Assembly: GCA_027922465.2 (NCBI GenBank)
Contig: BQMF02000024.1
Coordinates: 1,651,883 to 1,715,882 of the forward strand
Direction of reading: 5' to 3'
DNA: 64,000 nucleotides
DNA from: Turritopsis dohrnii
Taxonomy: Eukaryota > Cnidaria > Hydrozoa > Anthoathecata > Oceaniidae
A program made the position numbers and the translations under genes. The notes below the pieces were generated by a model. That model was not told where the DNA came from. It did not search any database and saw only the letters and a program-made list of their open reading frames with translations. Positions 45,290 to 58,678 of this stretch are shown one piece after another (the first letter of the stretch is position 1; each line of letters begins with the position of its first letter).

Positions 45290-48200
45290 ATGGACTTCAT
45301 GCACTACCTGAAGAAAAGAACTGCCAGTTTGTTGACAGAATTAGACAGTAAGTGATTTGGTTTTCATGTTCAATTTTACAGCCTTTGTTGTTATTATTTC
45401 TTTCTGATATTTGTAGAACGTCTATTGGTTGTGTTAAGGGATGGAAGAACGTTGATTGGAGAGTTAAGTTCAGTTGATCAATTCGGTAAGTCAACAAACA
45501 AGATCGCGTTCTTTCCACATTCTGTAATGGTTTCTAAAAGTTTGTACTGCAGGATAAGTTTGTACTGGCGTTCTATCAGATTAATGTCAGAATTTATTAG
45601 AAAGTAGATTGTATTCTGAACTTCTGATTATCGGGATTTTGTTCCCTATATTATTTTGGGGAATTTCGGAAGATGCGGATAAAGTGTTGCAAATGATTCA
45701 GAAACTTCGAACCAACAAGTTTACCTACATCAGCTTAAAGAACAGGTTTATGGATAACCCTTTACAACATTTTTATGGTTAAGCTAACAAAGTATTAAGA
45801 AAAATTAATAATGTAACAAAATAGTAAAATCATGGCGTTTTGAGCAATATTCCAATTCTCCATTAATTGAACCATGATTTATTTGGTCACTATCGACATG
45901 ATTTATTTGGTCACTATCGACATAATTTATTTGGTCACTGTCGACGTTCAAATGGATGAAACAAACATGTAGCCAAGTAATCCTTTTGTGATCGGTAAAC
46001 ATCGGGAGTGATCAGAAAACATCGGGTGTGGTCAGGAAACATCGGGAGTGATTAGGAAACATCGGGAGTGATCGGTAAACATCGGGTGTGGTCAGGAAAT
46101 ATCGGAATCATGTTAGCAATGGTTTTTAACAGTTTCTGGTGATATAGTCCAGACTAACGTTATCGTGATCCAAGACTGATAGGTTATTATAAAGAATGCT
46201 TTTCCCAAAAACTCCATGGTAACGTATACACGTATTTTTTTTCATAAGCAACCCAGCTTTTGACCGCCTAGGAAAGTTGCTTAAAAAAGCCTTAAAATCA
46301 CTAGGAAGTTGCTTAACGGTTGCTTACATAATTTTTAATTTTTTCAAGCATTTATCAAACATTTCTACATTTGAAACGTCAAATAACATTCAAGCGAACG
46401 GGCGGCATATATACTGGAGAAAGAAAATAAGCAAGATTGGGTGTTAAATGAAACAAACTTTTATAATCAAACCATAAAACATGAAAAAATATCACATACT
46501 AGAAATTTTATGTTGCCTAGTGTTGCTTATAAACTGGTTGCTTATAAAATAGAATACGTGTAGTTAAGATACGCTTACCAAATCTTACCAGCAAGATGTT
46601 GTTGCGTCACTAGAAACCAGGAAAAGAATTATAAAACTACACGTGTATTTCATGTTACATATAGCTTTGGAATTTGTTAGAATCTCCGAAGAGGTGGCCA
46701 CTTTTAGCCTGACGCTTAAATGCATTGCGGTTAGAGGCTATAAAATGTAAAGTGCTTTCATAGCCGCAATGGTTGAAGGGAAATTCGAGCCAATTCTGTA
46801 GTAATTTGCAAACAATTTGATAGTGGTGATTTCAAATAAACTGAACATTTTTTCTGCATTAATCAATCGAAATTTGATATTTTCACACTGCTTCGATCTC
46901 GTTCGTGGCATGAGGTTCGTGCAGTTCTTACACAGGTTATTCATTCATTCATTTTTGGAAATTTCTTATAGCTAATCTGGTGTTAGAAAATACGATCGAG
47001 AGAATTCACGTCGGCAATTTATACGGCGACATTCGACGTGGCATATTTGTCGTCCGAGGGGAAAATGTTGTGTTGCTAGGCGAGATTGTAAGTATGACGT
47101 CACTAGATGACGTCACTCTGTTCTTCACAATTGTACTTTCTAGTTCTGTCCATCATCGTTTTCAATGGTTTGCTGCTATGACCAGAAGATTTCCGCTCGT
47201 GCCAAAATGTATTTATTTTGGCTTCTTAGCGTTTTCGTCTGTTTCGTAAAATCAACAATTTCATAAATCAATCAATAAATCAATATTTTGAAAGTATTTA
47301 TTATCATTCTCTTTAGAAAATCTCTTCAATTTCCAAATCTATTTTCGACTTAATTTCGTTTTTTTTTTGGCAAGCGATCAAACATTGATATCAAGCATTT
47401 TCTTTTCATTTTTCTGCTGATTTGAAACGATGCCAATTACACAATCATAGTCGAAGATTGAACGCGGAAATCGGTGCTGAAATGACCGCGCAAATTACTT
47501 CTTTGAAATCGTTTTATTATCAGGATAGTTGGCTCATGCTTACAACATACTGCTCAGCAGATCAGCAAATGCGCCATGATTGTGTAAAATATATGACAAG
47601 AATCACTTCTGCTCGAAATGATTTGTTTGTTTTTATCAATCATTAAAAATGTGATATTTGGAATGAATGAACTCCGGTTCATCCTTGCTATTTCCTATCT
47701 TATCAGCCTTTCAATATCCATCATTTTAAGTCTCTTTATAATTCCTACAAGCAACCAGAAGAGAAATGGTGCGTCAAAAAAAGTACCGGTGTTTTACACC
47801 AAATATCTTTATATCTTTATAATTATGAAAGATAGTTTTTTTTTGTTTCTGATAAGAGGATCCATTAAGTTTATTTTGGTGTATTATTCTTCTAATTTGG
47901 TTGAGTAGAAAAAAAGTTATGGACAAAAAACTGGAAGCGGTCCTTGTAGAAATCTTTGGAAAATGGACAAAAAAGCCGAGCAAAATGTCTCGAAACGAGA
48001 TTTATGTTTTTATTGCAAACCATATGAGAATAAAACACACACTTAAATGTGCTTATTTAAGTTTTAAATATTAAAACTTATTATTTTTCTTATTTCAAAT
48101 AGTTAAATTAAGTAAAAAATTCAAACTTTTTTCAACATTTTCTTACAACCTTATTCCCTGAAGCTTTTTATGAGAACTGTCTTGATAAAATATTGAGAAA

Positions 48201-48549
48201 TGCCGCAATACACGTTACAACAAAGAGTTTGGGTATGCATCCAGTTTGCTAGGGTAAATAATGCTACAGAGGTGATTAGACAATGAAATAACCGTTGGTC
48301 TAAAGTACCTACTCCTACTCGTAGAGCTGTTGTCAAAACTGTTCATAAACTTTGCTCCAAATTCTGTTAAAGGACTCAAAAAAAGAAGAAGATTGCAATC
48401 TGCGTCAAGTGTCTGTGGAAGAAATCTTAGAAGCACAGAGATTAGATCTTGATGCGAAAGAGGAGATCGAAAAAAAGAAAAACCAGTTACGTCACGAAAG
48501 AGGTCTTCCTCCACACATGCCGGATATGGGTTTGGATGACTTCGCATAG
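45290..48549 (+). CDS. LSM1: LSM1, cytoplasmic Lsm1-7 ring subunit
   Basis: Subunit of the cytoplasmic Lsm1-7/Pat1 complex, which binds oligoadenylated mRNA 3' ends and promotes decapping and 5'-3' decay. Exons are 45290-45347, 45417-45485, 46972-47087 and 48373-48549, in total 420 bases or 139 residues; human has 133. The Sm1 motif is [20 protein letters not shown] and the Sm2 motif [16 protein letters not shown], separated by [14 protein letters not shown]. The C-terminal extension [13 protein letters not shown] is specific to LSM1. Intron 2 (1.49 kb) holds minisatellites and a MITE; intron 3 is 1.29 kb. NOL7 lies directly upstream on the same strand. Confidence 0.97.
45874..46107. repeat. 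Two adjacent minisatellites in LSM1 intron 2
   Basis: Three units of 24 bases (ATTTGGTCACTATCGACAT core) span 45874-45945. Six units of 20 bases (GTGATCGGTAAACATCGGGA and variants) span 45988-46107. The second array alternates GTGATC and GTGGTC versions, suggesting growth by a two-unit block. Confidence 0.9.
46229..46560. mobile_element. TA-flanked MITE in LSM1 intron 2
   Basis: Inverted ends start CACGTATT and continue to ATAAGCAACC on each side, with TA at 46227-46228 and 46561-46562. The 332-base interior repeats GTTGCTTA words. Non-coding. Confidence 0.75.
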
Positions 48550-51500
48550 TTGATGACGTAGTAGTTCGATTGGTGCATATATGTTGCGTTCAACTCGTTA
48601 GTGCGTCATGAAGCCACCCTAGCTTGTGTTATGCAGCCACCCTAGCTTGTGTTATGCAGCCGAATCGGAGAACTGGTTAATTGCGAGCGTTTGTAAGCTA
48701 ATACCGAAGTATTTCCCGATTACGACAGAAGTGTTTCCCGATTGATGACTAGAGCACCCATTAAACTTGTTGCCGTCGTCACCTGTATTCGACGTTATGA
48801 CGATTGGCGTGTCGGCTGTACTGATTACTTATTGTATAAAAGGTTCATATATTCTCAATAAAGCTAAGTGAGTCTCTTTAGAAGTGTTTGTAGATGGAAG
48901 GGAGAATCTAATAGACGTTGAAAATATACTTGTAAAAGTGCTGTTAACTCAAGTTCGGTAAACATCTGAATTTTCACTTCTATCAAGAATTTTAATGATC
49001 AGGAGTGGTTTTGAAACCATGGCAACAGAATAGGATTTTTGTTGCAGAAGAAGTAAACATTTTCTTTTTGAGCTCGTGGTTAATCGTGATTAATTGTCTT
49101 GGTTAGTCAAAGTCAATGATACTATAAATAACTTTTTCTTCCTTTAATTACTGAGTGATTATCGTTATATGTTGCTATGACAACTGTGGTTGGTTAATTA
49201 TAATGATCCTTTCTTTTAATTATGTAATGAGGGCATTGCAGAGTGTTTGACGTCATCCTTATGAAGTACTGGCAAATCGTGTCATAATTTCGTTTGTTGC
49301 TTTTCTTAATGACTGTCGGACGGTCATTCAAGGTAATTATGCGGTTAAGCTTATCTTTTCAGATTCTCTGTGTCGCATTTTATCGGCTGATCGAAAGAAA
49401 TCTGCAAACCTCTATAATTTCGTTTGTAAATAATATTTCTACCGCCTAAATCAATTGGCAAGCAATTGTCACGAGTGCGTAGGTTTTTCACTTCGTATGT
49501 ATTGCTATCGTTTGCAAATATTTAGACTTCATGATGAACTTACAAACATTTACACATAATGAACTTTGAACTTTGTTTGAAAAATAAGGTATGATGTGGC
49601 TTGTTGTCTCAGGCTAAATTTTCGTGAAACTGCGAGCTGAATATTCCCCGTAATTTTTTCTTATGTGCACGCGGTCATATATAGAGGGACATTAATGACT
49701 TGGTATTAGGAGGAGGATATGGGAGGGATTCGTGAAAAATAATCTCCAACTTAGTAAACAAATTTAAAAAAGCAATAAAATAAATTTTGAACCGCAATGT
49801 CTCGTAGGCCAAACCACAAGTAATTCCGAACCACAAGCTATTTGGCGGTGAATAACTTCGACTCTCAACTTAGCAGTGTTGTATGTGTCAGACAAGATGT
49901 CATTTAAAAGCAGCTAATATGGTTTGGGACAACGAAATTTTCATCCTAAGTCAAAATAAACAAACTTTCCTCCTAAACAACGTTGTTTTAAACTGATCGG
50001 CGACCTGTATACAACAGTTTAAACTGATCGGCCTGTACACGACCGTTTATTACAGGTTAATTTTTCAAAACATTCAAAGCTTGAACTTTGTACCAAAATC
50101 TCCCTTTAGCACAATTTTTACTGTGAAGCAGAAGATTGTTTTCTAAAAATTCTCAAGATAATAAACAAAAGGATTAGCCTTGTAGAAGTGATCTTGTTTA
50201 AAAACAACTTTAAGTGAACAGACACTCTTCATCACACTGCCTTTTCTGAAACTCGCCATAATTCAGTTAAAACTGCTCCTTGAAAAAGTACATCACATCC
50301 ATTGAAACGTTTCATAAAGTTTTCAACCAATAGTAGAGTTACCTTGCTCGTTCAGGAGTAATGTTCGAGACGATATTAAGTTTCTCCCGCCTACTCAAAT
50401 TTGTCACTTTGAGTCCAATACGAGTCTTCAACAACAATACTACAAGTATGAGACTGTGTGTAATTTTATTTTCACCCTTATTTATTTTATTTTATTATTT
50501 TTGCGCTTCTATTTTGATATCAGAAAAAACACCCATCTACGCAATCACATGCACAATGACGTCAGAATAGCTGTTTTGGCGCGTAAATCGCAGAAATGGA
50601 TGATTATTTTATCTCAGTTGTTTTTGCTATGTCAGCAAAATATTCAGCAGAAAATTAGTTTCCCTTCGGATCTGAACAACAACGCTGACATAGTATGACG
50701 TAATATGTGGTAATCGAATTATATTTCTGCTATCAAAGATGGTAGCTTCTAGCTGCCACGTCCTGACATTCGTTTGTTGAAAATCGTTTGCTAGTTTTGG
50801 ACAGAGATGATCCGATATGAATTTGAAATACCATGAAACCAAATTTTTTGTGTTGTGTTGTTTTGTGATTGTCTGAATCATTTCGAAAAAACCTCTAATT
50901 ACATCAGCATACACATCACATATATTGTCTAACTTCTTCAAGTGTGTCCAATATCAAGTGGTAAACAATATTGATCGATATAATTCATTCAAAGTAATTT
51001 CTTTTGTAGGATTTCTTATACAATAAACTGTAACAAAAAAAAAATCAAAATTTCTCAATCATAAAAACGTATACGTAGCAATCAACGACCTCTCTTTCGT
51101 AATGCAGGATTTCCACTTGTTCGAATGAAAGGAGGGACCAACTTGTAATCGTTTTCTATAAATAAACTCGTTTTCACAGGATAAATTAATTCATAATTAG
51201 ACATCTACTAATTTCTTTCTTAATTATTATGAATTCCTTTCATTATCACGTACACCAAACAAAATATCAAAATTTTTTCAAAACTTTTCTCCAATTATGC
51301 CTCAATCTTTCTACGTCATTCTTTCTGCAGTCTAGAACTCTTTATGATCAGCAATATGCGCATTTTGACTTCTGACCCCAAAAACGTGTTCGACTTTCGT
51401 TTTTATTTAAGGAAAAATGGAAGGAAAACATAACTGGCGAGATAACTTTCCAGCATTTCGCTGGACAGTAGCGAACAATTTTGTAAATACCAAAGATATG

Positions 51501-51863
51501 TGACATTTTAGATTTCTTTCGGTCAGGAGGATCAGGAGGCAACGAAAACAGGTTTTTGGACAATCAGAAGAGTTGCGAGGTGATGGGGAAAAGTCGTTTT
51601 ATGGAAAAAGATTTTCGGTTATTTTTCTTGCGATAAAATATCTTCTGAAAAAAAGCTCATGCATTGTATAATATAAAACATACAACAGAATCTTCAACTA
51701 TATATATAAAACGTCGTCGTAACGTCATATCGTTTCGTAGTATCGTGTCGTGTAGTAGTCGCATATAAACTCCAATAAAATGAAGAGATAAAAAACACGT
51801 CGGAACAAACCAACAAGAGTAACAAAAATATTTTTTTGGGCTTTTTCTTATAAAATAAATTAA
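48550..51863. other. Intergenic region between convergent LSM1 and ERG
   Basis: Starts with the LSM1 3' UTR, including a 23-base sequence repeated twice at 48612-48657 and AATAAA at 48857-48862. It ends with the ERG 3' UTR on the minus strand, with a candidate AATAAA at 51402-51407. A short repeated motif, TTTAAACTGATCGGC, lies near 49988-50035. The middle shows no gene or transposon I can support. Confidence 0.6.
48857..48862 (+). terminator. Candidate poly(A) signal of LSM1
   Basis: AATAAA, about 310 bases after the LSM1 stop codon. Confidence 0.6.
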
Positions 51864-54836
51864 TTAAAAATACGGTACCGATGATTGTCGGTACATACTC
51901 GGTGGATAAGATGGTCTTCCCCAACTTGGGTATGCGCCATATTGATTCGATGATTGGACGGAAGAATAGCATTGTGGGTAGGTGGAGGAAGGATAACCGT
52001 AGGGAGAGCCTGGTCCAGCGGCGTAAGGGCTGTAAAACGGGTATTCTCCACGATATGCAGCCGCCGCAGCTTGGGCGGCGTGTAGTTGCGCATCTGACGT
52101 AATGGGTTGGTTCAACTGGGCGAGTCCTTGAAAGTCGAATTTATAGGCGTATCGTTTACCGTGTATTTTGGTCATAATGTTTTTGTCGTAGTAATATCTT
52201 AATGCTCGGCTTAATTTGTCGTAGTTCATGTTAGGTTTATTTTTTCGTTCACCCCATCTCCTAGCAACCTCATCAGGGTCGGTTAACTTGAATTCACCGT
52301 TGTTTCCTTCCCATGCAATAAAACTTGCATTTCCAGGATCTGCCAGCAATTCAAGTAAAAACTGCCACAGTTGTATTTGCCCACTGCCGCCGTGTGACGT
52401 GGTAGGCGGCAAAGAGGCTGGTTTAGGTGACGGACATGAGGGTGTGTAGTCGTTGTGTGATGACGGACTGTTGTCGTAAGGTTTGCTAGGAACGACAGAA
52501 TCACGACATTGATAACTGTTTGATGATGTGCTTGATGATGACGATGGCGCTTGAAAGGCGCAACTTGCTAAATATTCACTACCATCGGCTCTTGCGACTG
52601 GAACACTTCGAGAATAACCGCCCACAGATGGCGAACATGGGCGTTTTTCTCCTTCTGTTGTGCGAGGATAGGATGAAGCGGGAACTTTTGCATTATTTTG
52701 ATGACTCAATGGCGGTGCAAGAGCTTTGTCAATATCTTCAGTTGTGAGGTTTGGTAAAGGTGCTAGAAATGAACAAGAAATAAATTGAATGAATCTGAAA
52801 ATGTTAATAGCAGAAGCGAAACGTGACAAATAGTGACGCATTAACATGTTTTTCGAAGTCAGCATGAAATGTTCCATGATGAATCGAAAACAAAAGAATG
52901 AGTTATACATTTCGTATTGAATGACACAATAGATACAACGGTGTTTTTTGTTCATCCTTAGTATGAAAAAATTCTAAAATTAGAAACTTCTATTTACCTT
53001 TCCTCAACACACAAAGGTGAGCCATCAGAATATCTCCGTTATACGCAGGTGCCAGACGAAGAAATTCTTCGCGCGTGAATTTGCATAACTCTTGGCCGGT
53101 CATTGTAAAAGCCCCGACGTCAACATCTTTAAGACTGAATTCCTTGATAGCCCATTGGACCCACTGTCGTACATGTTCATTGGACCAGCACATAGGATCT
53201 AGAGGGAAAGAAGATTTTTTATTGCCATTCATTGCATGATAAAAAATTTCAAACTAATAAAAATGTGTTAATTTTTTTCTTATATTATATGTAATAATTT
53301 GCGATTTGCGAGTTTTATTAATCATTCATTCACAGGATTTGATGTCCTATTGCGTCCCTCACAAAATTTAAATGCACCCGGACTTCCGTCAAACAGTGAT
53401 AGGGTATTTTCGGTCTTATTATGATGTCATTAATTTCATGAAAGTAGGCATTTTCGAAATAATTATTGACAAAAAACCGTTCAACGGAAGCCTTTTCTTT
53501 TAACAGTGAATGACGAATATTTTTCGGACAAAAGCGATATTTTGTCGGGCTTACCAGCAGGCACAATGACGCGTTTGTCATCAGCAGTTTCTTGAATCTC
53601 TGGTTTCACATCTTCGAATAATGCAGCACGCTTTGGAGGTATATGAAAATCGTCAAAGTCTGAATCTATCGAGCGCTTCTTTGACCACGGATCGTCAGAG
53701 AGTTTGGCTGATTTGACAGACGGAACTTTCTGGTTTTCATAAGAATCGAACAATGACTGGTCGTCCATCGAGCCCATAGACAGTGCTTCCTAAACACAGA
53801 AAAGTTAAAGGTCATCATTTGAGGTTCTCTTTTCCAAAAAAACATTTGGTTGCATTGATGATAAACATATTTGTGTAAACAACAAGCACTAAATAAATAA
53901 CTATTTTAGTTTTGCCCAGGATATGACGTCACATGTATTAATTAACGGGTGGCAAAACAGAATTGAAAGAAAAATATTGAAAGTTTGTCAAGAAAATAAA
54001 AAAAATTTGTTTTGCTCCAATATTATTTATGACAATTATTTTTTTTTTCACAAAATTTTTTCCCCATTCATTTGTTAAGTGGAGCATTTCGTAATCCATA
54101 ATATTTTGATAGTTCAAGTACTTGTATAGCTTCTTAACAAAACAAGAATTAAAGTTTTGAATAATATATGCAACAATCGACAAAGTGTCAGATTATGGTT
54201 TTGAGGGTGGAGAATTCTAAAAACATGCTCTTACCAAGTAAAAAGCAGCTTCATGTATTGTGGTCTATTTTATTTTTATAAAATGAGCGCCCTGTTTGTG
54301 ATCAGGGATGGAGCGCACTTTAAGATAGATTCCAATGAACAATTTGTGTTTTCGTGTTTTCGTGTTATGAATCGAAGAAAACATTTTACACTTATGAAAG
54401 TTTCTAACAAAATTATGATTGTTTGAATTTAATTATTTTTCATTGGAGTTAATTAGATAAAAAAATTAATATTTGCATAAGCGAAAATCGACACAAAAGA
54501 TATCAATCAATCACTTTCAAATAACATCTACGAAATTTTTACCCTTCGCCACTAGCAATGTCTCAGGAATGATAGACTATCTTAAGTTTTTTTTAAGAAG
54601 CATATGTAGGAAGCATATTAGTAAGCCACCATGGAATTTTATAATTACATTTATCAACAAACACTGATGATAACCTTTCACATAATATTAACCTGCTTTC
54701 TTTGCGATTCTAAACTATACAACAATGTTTGACAGTTGAATATAAGAATACATAAGTCTAAAGATGAAATGTTTACCTGGGCATATGCTGTTGGATCGGG
54801 TACAACGTTTGAATTCAAATCAGAAGCAATAAACAT
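51864..54836 (-). CDS. ERG: ERG/FLI-type ETS transcription factor
   Basis: Sequence-specific nuclear activator of the ETS family, expected to bind GGAA sites. Coding exons on the minus strand are 54777-54836 (ATG at 54836), 53555-53789, 52998-53198 and 51864-52762, in total 1395 bases or 464 residues. The Pointed (SAM-like) domain is in exon 3: [35 protein letters not shown] and GDILMAHL. The ETS domain is in exon 4: [40 protein letters not shown] and [20 protein letters not shown]. The block ending [14 protein letters not shown] is diagnostic of ERG/FLI rather than ETS1 or PEA3. The C-terminus is rich in Tyr, Pro, Ser and Ala. FLI1 and ERG split in vertebrates, so the symbol stands for the shared ancestor. 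Confidence 0.95.
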
Positions 54837-57800
54837 CTTGTAATTGTGGTCGCTGTTGGGAATGATTGTGTAATTTCAACCTACAGGTATCAAATTGTTG
54901 CGATTAAATGAAGAACAAAAGTTAATGCTTTCTGCTTGGCTAGAAACGTCAAACCATATATATATGTGTGTATGTGCTCAAGAAATGCTGATCACTGAAT
55001 GAACTCTATCACGATGGTGTACGAGCTCATATTTATTTACACTCGGACAAAAAAGTACTTTTAATAACAGGAAAGCAATTTGTCTAAATGGTCAAGACAT
55101 TTCCGTAGAGTAATGGTTTCCCTTACCATTATAAAACAATAGAAACAATAAATGAAATATTTACTTATGGTAGACCTATATGCAACAATACGTGAGGCCC
55201 TTTAAAAAAATCATAGTTACCTCGATTCACTTTTTGTTATTTTCTCCGATCGTGCCGTCTTTTGACGAGGTTGTATGTATGACTGAGCTGAAAATTTTTT
55301 TTCTTCAAAAAAGTAAAGACTGCGTAATTATTTTTTCAAACAACTCCGCTGTTCTTTTAACTCGTTTAACAATGAATCAACTTTAGAAAAAACAATTTGT
55401 AGAGGCGTTACACAATTCAACGATTATATCATTAACCAATGATGTTCAAATAAATCATTTTAAACCAACCAGATCAAAGCATTGAAATAATAAACCAATT
55501 AAATAACGATATTAAACAATTGAATGACAATTAAACACTAATGTTTCTGACAGAGTCATTGAATCATCTTTGTTAACTTATTGCTTTGAAATGAAAAATA
55601 CTACAACTCAAACGTCAGAAATATGACGTTGTCAAGTACTCCATAAGATTAACGGCAGCATATTTCTGGCAACTCTAAAATCGCGCATCAAGGGGAGTCG
55701 ATATTGACTAATAATAGGCCAATTAGATTAATGATAGGCGAGACCTTAATTATTCTGGGACGTCTTTTTGTGGTACGTAAAAACCGTAACACCATTGCAT
55801 AATGTATTCCCCAAGGGAGTGATCGACGGTTTTATCAATGAAACCGTCTGACGAGAAAATTTCGTAACATTTCTTGTAAGGGTACTCGTGTTTTTCCTCG
55901 AATTTGAGAAGGAACACGATATCTGCTAAAATTGAATTGGTGTAAATATAGACTTGATTCGTTCTCCCTTTTGACATGTTATATTTTGAAAACATTGTTT
56001 CTGCTAATCAAAGCTAATCCGTCTTTTATTGTTGATTTTTTTTCTTCTTTCTCGAATGAATGAACACTACAGCAATGCTACAGTTTGCCTGCACGAAAAC
56101 ACTCCATCGCACTTATTTATCAAAAACCAATAGTAAAACTACATCAGTAGTGATGGAGGGTGTTTTATTACAGGTTTAGGTGCAAGGTTTCCGTCGTTAA
56201 ACTCTACAGCAGGATGATAAAATTACATTTAAAACGGAATATTATAACATAATAATTCATGACTTGAAATATCCTTGATAGTTTAATAGTTCAACATTTT
56301 TTTAAACAAACAGAAAAAAATTCGCAAAATTTCAAAAACATCCTGATCAACACAAAAAACTGCCCTTGTTACCGATGACGTCACATCGATTCGATACATG
56401 AAGCACCCACGCGCCTGAATCCTGAAGTAACTGATGATGATCGATTGGAGAAATGAACGAGCGTGCGGAAGAGTAGGGCTTGAATCGAAAAGGAAAGAAA
56501 AACAAGAGAAAGGCCCAGTTGTGTAATTATCGCTTTTTATTGCTAATGATTCGTTTGTTGGCTAATTATTGTTTCACACCCCACTTTCCCGCCGCCATCA
56601 TGATTCACTGATGTGAACGTATCATCAATCGATAAAAATAACTTTCAAGATAACAGTTTTATAATAAACATTTAAATTCGTCACCAGAAAATACCACAAG
56701 CCTTCAAGTAAAGGCCGAAAGTCGAAAGTAGCAATCCGTCACTCATCAAAATGACGACATATTAAAATCAATAAACAACAACATTGACGCATTTTAACAA
56801 GCAAGATAGAGGACAATATTTTTCCAAGTGGATGGGATTTAAAACCTCTCGTATTAAAAAAACTTTAAAGGTGTTATAAAATTACAGAAAATCTAAAAAT
56901 AGAAAGCCCCATTAAAGGATTTCGAACAAATATAACTGTTCGAAGAGACTGGCTCCTTCAAAGGAAGTGCTATCAATTCGTTTGTTTTCCGTCTGAGGAA
57001 ATCGTAAACCGATGAGGAAACGAGATGATTTTTTTTCCAAGTTGAAGCACATATTACTTCCACAAATCCTTCACTCCAAACCTATATACAGCGAAGCTAA
57101 TTAACCCTTATAATGCTTCGTAAGAACTTAATAAAAAATTTACTTCATGTCGCGACAGTTTTATCAGCGTTCATAATCTCTGTGTTTCCATCATAAAGAG
57201 GTGATTGCTCGAAGCCATCCAACAAAGAAGTCTCAAAACCGTTATGCAGACTTGAAGAAAAAAATGATCGAAGTAAAAAATTCTTTGAAATTGAAAAGAA
57301 AACAGAGGTTTGAAATATATCATGTACTTTGTAAATAAAATATGTCCTTCAAAGTGGAAAAAAATCTTAGTATGTCTTGCTGCATGTAGATAAACGGATC
57401 ATCTCAAACTCTTTAATGGCGAGTTTGTATTTGAGAGATATCACAAGGGTTTAACACTGTCTGTAGAAATTATTGCGACAAGAGACTATTACAAACCTAC
57501 GATTGCCAAAACAGATTATTTTAAACTGATGAAGAAAAATAATTCATATATATTTTTATTTGAATTAACAAGATCAAATGTAATGAACTTTCTTAGACAA
57601 AAGAGGATCAGTTTGGTGCCTGAGAAGCTGATTGGTTGAAAAATTATTCGAATCAAGTCTGCCCACAGTTTGATGGAGAAAAAAAATCGCAAAATCAATT
57701 TGTGACGTCATTTCCTAGATAACGTTGGCTGAGATTAATCTTCAACTGAAAGTTAAAATCGAGTTGCTGCTGACAAATAATAGCTCACGATTCATTTACT

Positions 57801-58678
57801 AACAAAAAAAATATGAATGCTCTGTAATTTACAACTGCAGACAAGATGGTGGCAGTTTCATTGTAAACACAAAATCTCTTATCAGCTGTCAGTTTGATGA
57901 TACAAGTTAGAGAAAGAATCTTGATAAATCAATACCAGACGTTATCTCCGTAATCCGATATTTCCCGTCTTCAATGAACTTGGACAAGAAAAGGTCTCCA
58001 CACAGCCACTGTCGTATAATTGTGAAAATTAAAAAAAATTAAAATCTTTTGAACGGCATTCATGCTTGTATGCTCGACTCAAGTGTTTCGTGACGTCATT
58101 TGGAAAGAAACGAGATCGGCTTCGACAGAAATTTGCGCGTCTCGACAAAGGATAAACAGCACACTGAGAAGTGTCGGCAAACCTTAGACAAACAAAGACG
58201 TCGTATAACAATGAACACGAAATCCCTCTGATTTATTGGGGTTGCATGGGAACTTATAAAGGAAAACAATAACAGCGAATTTACGATTTCATCATGTCTT
58301 CCCGATGAATTTCGGCGACAAAAAAAACGACAACATTCGTTTTAATTTTCTATCTTGTTGTCACATACGTGCATGTACATGGAAATATAAAATAGTATTC
58401 AATAATTCAAAAATTATTTGAAATCGTCTTTTTCATTCATACGATAACACTTCCAGTACGTTCTTAGGGTGATCGAGTTCAAGTAATAACGAAGAGCACG
58501 TATAGGTCAGGAATAACTCGAAAGCCCGATCGATCGAGCGCTTATCGGTAATAAAAGGTTTTACTTTTGGCTGCTTCTCAGAATGATCGAAGAAAAATTT
58601 ACAAGATGTCTGTCGACTTAAATTCAACCAAAACTTTCACTTGCCTCTAAACCCAAATAATTCGTCTCAAGAACTGGG
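54837..58678. other. Upstream region of ERG up to IWS1 3' end
   Basis: Holds the ERG 5' UTR and promoter and, at its far end, the IWS1 3' UTR with a candidate minus-strand AATAAA at 58232-58237. One small open frame lies at 55750-55995. No transposon ends were recognised. Such a long gene-poor stretch upstream of a developmental transcription factor would be a natural place for enhancers, but I can point to no specific element. Confidence 0.5.
55750..55995 (-). CDS. Small hypothetical protein, 81 residues
   Basis: An open frame with balanced composition, moderately acidic and aromatic (VYIYTNSILADIVFLLKFEE, YIMQWCYGFYVPQ). I recognise no family, membrane segment or motif. Neighbouring sequence shows no clear partner exons. 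It may be a real short gene, an exon fragment or chance; the amino-acid mix is the only support. Confidence 0.25.
   Translation of the reverse strand: MFSKYNMSKGRTNQVYIYTNSILADIVFLLKFEEKHEYPYKKCYEIFSSDGFIDKTVDHSLGEYIMQWCYGFYVPQKDVPE

Noticed and set aside
45874..46107. Regular repeats resembling a CRISPR array
   Set aside because: Units are contiguous with no unique spacers and lie in an intron of an animal gene.
52228..52747. Plus-strand frames over the ERG gene
   Set aside because: Shadows of the conserved ETS exon; no family resemblance.
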